Shown piece after piece: positions 60,753 to 64,000 of a stretch of DNA of 64,000 nucleotides (position 1 is the stretch's first letter; every line of letters starts with the position of its first letter). Origin of the DNA: Gammaproteobacteria bacterium HGW-Gammaproteobacteria-15 (GTDB lineage: Bacteria > Pseudomonadota > Gammaproteobacteria > Enterobacterales > Alteromonadaceae); contig PGZF01000003.1 in assembly GCA_002840125.1 (NCBI GenBank), positions 186,001 through 250,000 on the forward strand, written 5' to 3'. The notes below the pieces were generated by a model. It searched no databases. It was given only the letters and a program-made list of their open reading frames with translations, and had not been told where the DNA came from. The translations under genes were made by a program, and so were the position numbers.

Positions 60753-63416
60753 ATGACAGCAAAATTCAAATTAACCGTTATGGCTGTGGCTATAGCGCAG
60801 TGTCTGGCTATACAAAATGTACAGGCGCAAACCGCAGCAGAGCCGCAGGCCACAGCACAAGCGCAAGTGGCTGAGCAGGATCAGGTAGAAACCATCGTGG
60901 TACGGGGCTTTGGTGCTACTTTAAGCAAATCTTTACAGCAGAAAAAATTCGCTGAATCCAGCGTTGAAATTATCTCTACCGACGATCTTGGTCAATTGCC
61001 CGATGTTACCATCGCTGATGCGCTGGCGCGTTTACCCGGCGTGGCAGCAGAGCGTGATCGCGGTAATGCCAGCAGTTTATCTATCCGTGGCCTTGGCCCA
61101 AGGCTGAATATTGCCACCATGAACGGGCGCGAAATAGTCAGTGCCGAGCCCAGCCGCGACGTGCGCTACGAGCAGTTTCCGGCCGAGTTAATCAACTCGG
61201 TTGAAGTGTATAAAAGCCCGATGGCCAACAATGTTGAAGGTGGTATTGCCGGCCTGGTTAATATGAATTTTGTCAGCCCGTTATCGCGTGACAAACGGCT
61301 GATTAGCCTCAGCGGCAACCTGATGCAGTACGATCTGGCTGATGATTTAAGCGGTGCTGACAGCAGCGGTAAAAAGGCGGCCTTTGCCTATGTGGATAAG
61401 TTAAGCGATAACTTTGGCGTAGTGTTTGGCGTGTCTTACCAGGATCAGCCGTCAGTACAACGCGGCACAGAATTTTATTCATACAACAACAACCCGGCTG
61501 AGCAGAGTGATATCAACGAAGATGGTATTACTGAAGCTGCGCCTTGGGGTGGAAAAAGCGGCACTAAAGTAGGCAATATTGAACGCCTTGGTTTACTGAC
61601 CATTCTGGAATGGGAACCCACCGACCGCTTAAACCTGAAATATGATTTGTTCTACTCGCAGTTTGATATAGAAGAGCGCGAAGATCAGTTCTGGTTTGAC
61701 GGCTGGGGTAACTGGCAGGGCTCAAACAACTGGGGTTATCAGAATTCTGCCTCAGCACCGACCATTATTACTAAAGCCGATGGCTCGCAGCAGCTAACCG
61801 GCGGCGGCATTTTATGGGGCGCGCATTCTGCCAATAACGCCACCTGGTTTCAGGAAAATGAGCTGGTCAGTACCGGTTTAAAAACAGTGTGGAGCGGCGA
61901 TGTCTGGACCGTTTCTGCCGATGTTGGCTACTCTGAAGCCAGTATTAAATCGCGCTGGGTAAATATTACCTCTGACTATACCGGCCCGACGCCGCTGGAC
62001 GTGCGTTGGAACAACACCGGCAAACAATTACAAATTTGGGTGGACGACCATATCAGCCAGCCGGAAAACTATATGATTTCCGGTATGAATGTCGATACCG
62101 ACCGCGACTTAACCGATGAAATGGTCAGTTTAAAGCTGGATTTTGAACGCAGTGTCGATTGGGGCGTGTTTGAAACCTTAGTATTGGGCGGCCGTGTTAC
62201 CGATCGCGATAAAAACAACGATGTTATCAGCTGGTGGCAGCAGCCGCTTGCCGATCACGGCTTAAGTAATTACGGCTACAGCTATGCCATTGGCGGCGAT
62301 TTTGTTTCGCCGGACTTATACGGTTTTAACAACTGGGATCAGGTAGCGCAGCAGGGCTTTGGCGGTATTGATGATCGTAGCCAATACGAAAAAGGGCCGC
62401 TGGATTTAGCCGGTAGCTGGCGGGTAGAAGAAACCAACAGTGCCGCTTATGCCATGCTGAAAATGGTCGGCGAAATTGGCAGCATTCCTTACACCGGTAA
62501 TGTTGGCCTGCGCTATGTACATACCTCTTCCACCTCTTCCGGTTATCAGTTAATGAACAGCACTGATTACTCACCGGTAACCGACGAGCACAGTTACAGC
62601 AAACTGCTGCCGTCGCTGAATATGGTGTTCTCTTTAACAGAAGAAGCACAGCTGCGTCTGGGCTTGTCGCGTGCTATGTCGCGCCCGCCGTTAATTGAGA
62701 TGCGCTCCGGCTTTGAACTTAATACCCAGCAAGACGGCGTAAATACCGGCTCTGGCGGTAATGCTAAGTTAAATCCTTTTGTTGCCGATCAGCTGGATTT
62801 AGGCCTGGAATATTACTGGAACGAAGATACGGCAGCTGCGGTATCGGTGTTCTTTAAAGATTTAAGCAGCCACATTGGTGTTAGCGTAGAAAAAGTAACA
62901 GTAGATGGCACTGAATACGATTTTACCCGGCCAGTAAATGGCGACGGTGGCCAGATCCGTGGTTTTGAACTGATGTACCAGCAAGCCTTTAAAATGCTGC
63001 CGGGCTGGCTGGATGGTTTGGGTGTGTATGCAAACTACTCGTTTACCGACACCAATATTACTGAGTTTACCCCGGTAGCTAACCCGTTCCCGCTGGGTGG
63101 TTTATCGCGCCATGTTGGTAGCGCCACGCTGTGGTATTACCGCGCAGGCTTTGATGCCAAAGTGTCGTACAACTACCGCAGTGCCAATACCTCAGTGGGC
63201 AGTTGGGGTACCACTGAAATGACACGCACCCGTGCTGAAAGCACCGTTGATGCCAGCATTTCTTACGAGTTTACCGAAAACTTTAAAGTGATGCTGCAGG
63301 GCCAGAACCTGACCAACGAGCTGTCGCTCAGTTACTTTGATAACGACCCAAGCCGCCCGGCGCACTACCGCGAATGGGGCCGTCGTTACCTGTTGGGTTT
63401 CCAGCTAACCATGTAA
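60753..63416 (+). CDS. TonB-dependent outer-membrane receptor
   Basis: 887 residues. Signal peptide (MTAKFKLTVMAVAIAQCLAIQNVQA), a TonB-box-like VETIVVRG near 45-52, plug domain (SVEIISTDDLGQLPDVTIADALARLPGV, RGLGPRLNIATMNGREI) and a barrel that ends in Met after LLGFQL. The plug is of the TIGR01782 type, common in receptors for carbohydrates in Alteromonadales and Xanthomonas. The LacI-type operator upstream supports a saccharide ligand. Exact substrate not predictable. Confidence 0.9.
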   Translation: MTAKFKLTVMAVAIAQCLAIQNVQAQTAAEPQATAQAQVAEQDQVETIVVRGFGATLSKSLQQKKFAESSVEIISTDDLGQLPDVTIADALARLPGVAAERDRGNASSLSIRGLGPRLNIATMNGREIVSAEPSRDVRYEQFPAELINSVEVYKSPMANNVEGGIAGLVNMNFVSPLSRDKRLISLSGNLMQYDLADDLSGADSSGKKAAFAYVDKLSDNFGVVFGVSYQDQPSVQRGTEFYSYNNNPAEQSDINEDGITEAAPWGGKSGTKVGNIERLGLLTILEWEPTDRLNLKYDLFYSQFDIEEREDQFWFDGWGNWQGSNNWGYQNSASAPTIITKADGSQQLTGGGILWGAHSANNATWFQENELVSTGLKTVWSGDVWTVSADVGYSEASIKSRWVNITSDYTGPTPLDVRWNNTGKQLQIWVDDHISQPENYMISGMNVDTDRDLTDEMVSLKLDFERSVDWGVFETLVLGGRVTDRDKNNDVISWWQQPLADHGLSNYGYSYAIGGDFVSPDLYGFNNWDQVAQQGFGGIDDRSQYEKGPLDLAGSWRVEETNSAAYAMLKMVGEIGSIPYTGNVGLRYVHTSSTSSGYQLMNSTDYSPVTDEHSYSKLLPSLNMVFSLTEEAQLRLGLSRAMSRPPLIEMRSGFELNTQQDGVNTGSGGNAKLNPFVADQLDLGLEYYWNEDTAAAVSVFFKDLSSHIGVSVEKVTVDGTEYDFTRPVNGDGGQIRGFELMYQQAFKMLPGWLDGLGVYANYSFTDTNITEFTPVANPFPLGGLSRHVGSATLWYYRAGFDAKVSYNYRSANTSVGSWGTTEMTRTRAESTVDASISYEFTENFKVMLQGQNLTNELSLSYFDNDPSRPAHYREWGRRYLLGFQLTM

Positions 63417-63421
63417 AACCA

Positions 63422-63451
63422 CCGGCCCGCTGCATCATTGCAGTGGGCCGG
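63422..63451 (+). other. Strong hairpin after the receptor gene
   Basis: CCGGCCCGCTGCA-TCAT-TGCAGTGGGCCGG forms a 13-bp stem with one G-U pair, starting 5 bp after the stop. No U-tract follows, so it may stabilise the receptor mRNA or attenuate read-through into the dehydrogenase gene. Confidence 0.65.
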
Positions 63452-63471
63452 CTTCAGCGGATGTTAGCGTT

Positions 63472-64000
63472 ATGGCTCAGCATATTTTAATTACCGGTGC
63501 CTCGTCCGGCATTGGCCGCGCTCTGGCTATTAAGCTGGCAGCAGCCGGTTACCGCCTTAGCTTATGTGGCCGCAGCAGCGACAAACTGGCACACACGCAG
63601 GCATTGCTGGGCGCAGATACTGCAGTGTTTGCCCGTGCTTTTTGTTTAAACGGCCCGGATGCTGATAGGCAAATAACCGAGTTTTGTGTTGCTGCGCAGG
63701 CCGAAAACGGCGCCGTGGATATGCTGATCAATTGCGCCGGGGCCAATACTGCACGCCATAGCGCTGACCAGCCGCACTGGCAGGAACTGCAACAGATGAT
63801 GCAGTTAAATTTTTATGCGCCGGTTAAGTTTATTGCGCAGCTGGTGCCGCAAATGCGCATACGCGGCAGTGGCGTAGTGTTAAACGTGCTGTCAACGGTG
63901 TGCCTGTTTGCCAATGCCAACCTGGCGTCGTACAGCGCCAGTAAAACCGCGCTCGACAGCTACAGCAAAGTGCTGCGCAAAGAGCTGCATAACAGTGGCG
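63472..64000 (+). CDS. Short-chain dehydrogenase/reductase (3' end outside window)
   Basis: Open from ATG 63472 to the window edge, 176 codons seen. SDR cofactor motif TGASSGIG follows the first beta strand. NCAG (for NNAG), the catalytic Ser region VLNVLSTVC and the YSASK active-site Tyr-Lys are in the proper order. Classical SDR with NAD(P) specificity unclear. It lies 56 bp after the TonB-dependent receptor and may share its transcript. Confidence 0.9.
   Translation, partial: MAQHILITGASSGIGRALAIKLAAAGYRLSLCGRSSDKLAHTQALLGADTAVFARAFCLNGPDADRQITEFCVAAQAENGAVDMLINCAGANTARHSADQPHWQELQQMMQLNFYAPVKFIAQLVPQMRIRGSGVVLNVLSTVCLFANANLASYSASKTALDSYSKVLRKELHNSG

Overview
This window is a gammaproteobacterial chromosome segment that keeps the backbone of the Escherichia coli 'minute 2' region: ftsA-ftsZ-lpxC-(dciA)-secA-mutT-yacG-zapD-coaE-pilD-pilC-pilB-pilA-nadC-ampD-ampE-pdhR-aceE-aceF-lpdA-acnB-yacL, followed by glnK-amtB and a TonB-dependent receptor. 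The protein sequences, the mid-range GC content, dciA in place of secM between lpxC and secA, a complete type IV pilus pilBCD set, an M13 peptidase and an XRE/DUF3612 regulator point to an Alteromonadales/Chromatiaceae-type organism (Rheinheimera- or Alishewanella-like). That placement is inferred from gene content, not proven.

Layout. 1-7.3 kb: cell division, lipid A, replication-helicase loading and Sec export genes. 7.4-8.7 kb: three unrecognised genes inserted between mutT and yacG. 8.7-14.4 kb: yacG, zapD, coaE and pilDCB, all on the minus strand. 14.7-18.7 kb: the pilB-pilA-nadC interval, broken up by a toxin-like/membrane-protein pair, a truncated nucleotidyltransferase, a MntA-HepT toxin-antitoxin pair and a cold-shock/DUF1294 protein. 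18.8-21.8 kb: nadC, a retropepsin-like protease, ampD and ampE. 21.8-24.8 kb: a three-gene operon of exported hydrolase, OmpR-type regulator and histidine kinase. 24.9-31.7 kb: pdhR and the pyruvate dehydrogenase genes.

31.7-54.8 kb is a long accessory block between lpdA and acnB. It holds YafN-YafO flanked by two copies of the lpdA 3' end, an AT-rich AAA-ATPase/TOPRIM gene pair resembling two-gene anti-phage systems, gene debris, a duplicated small secreted-protein gene, further toxin-like/membrane-protein pairs, CcdA-CcdB, two YbjQ-family proteins with an M48 peptidase, ParD-ParE, rof, a frameshifted outer-membrane protein gene, several lipoproteins, a DUF3612 regulator, a DUF2157/DUF4401/GDYXXLXY operon and an M13 peptidase. 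55.2-64 kb returns to the backbone with acnB-yacL, then glnK-amtB, a TonB-dependent receptor behind a LacI-type operator, and the start of a short-chain dehydrogenase.

The main unusual signals are: (1) the ATPase/TOPRIM pair next to a toxin-antitoxin module bounded by direct repeats of lpdA; (2) three separate overlapping pairs of a toxin-like protein followed by a small membrane protein; (3) four different toxin-antitoxin systems in one 64-kb window; (4) a family of large nested palindromic intergenic elements at 48.1, 49.9, 54.9 and 58.0 kb that share cores; (5) several clear operators, including PdhR boxes, a YefM-type TGTACA operator, a 14-bp-phased triple repeat before the DUF3612 regulator, and a LacI-type palindrome.
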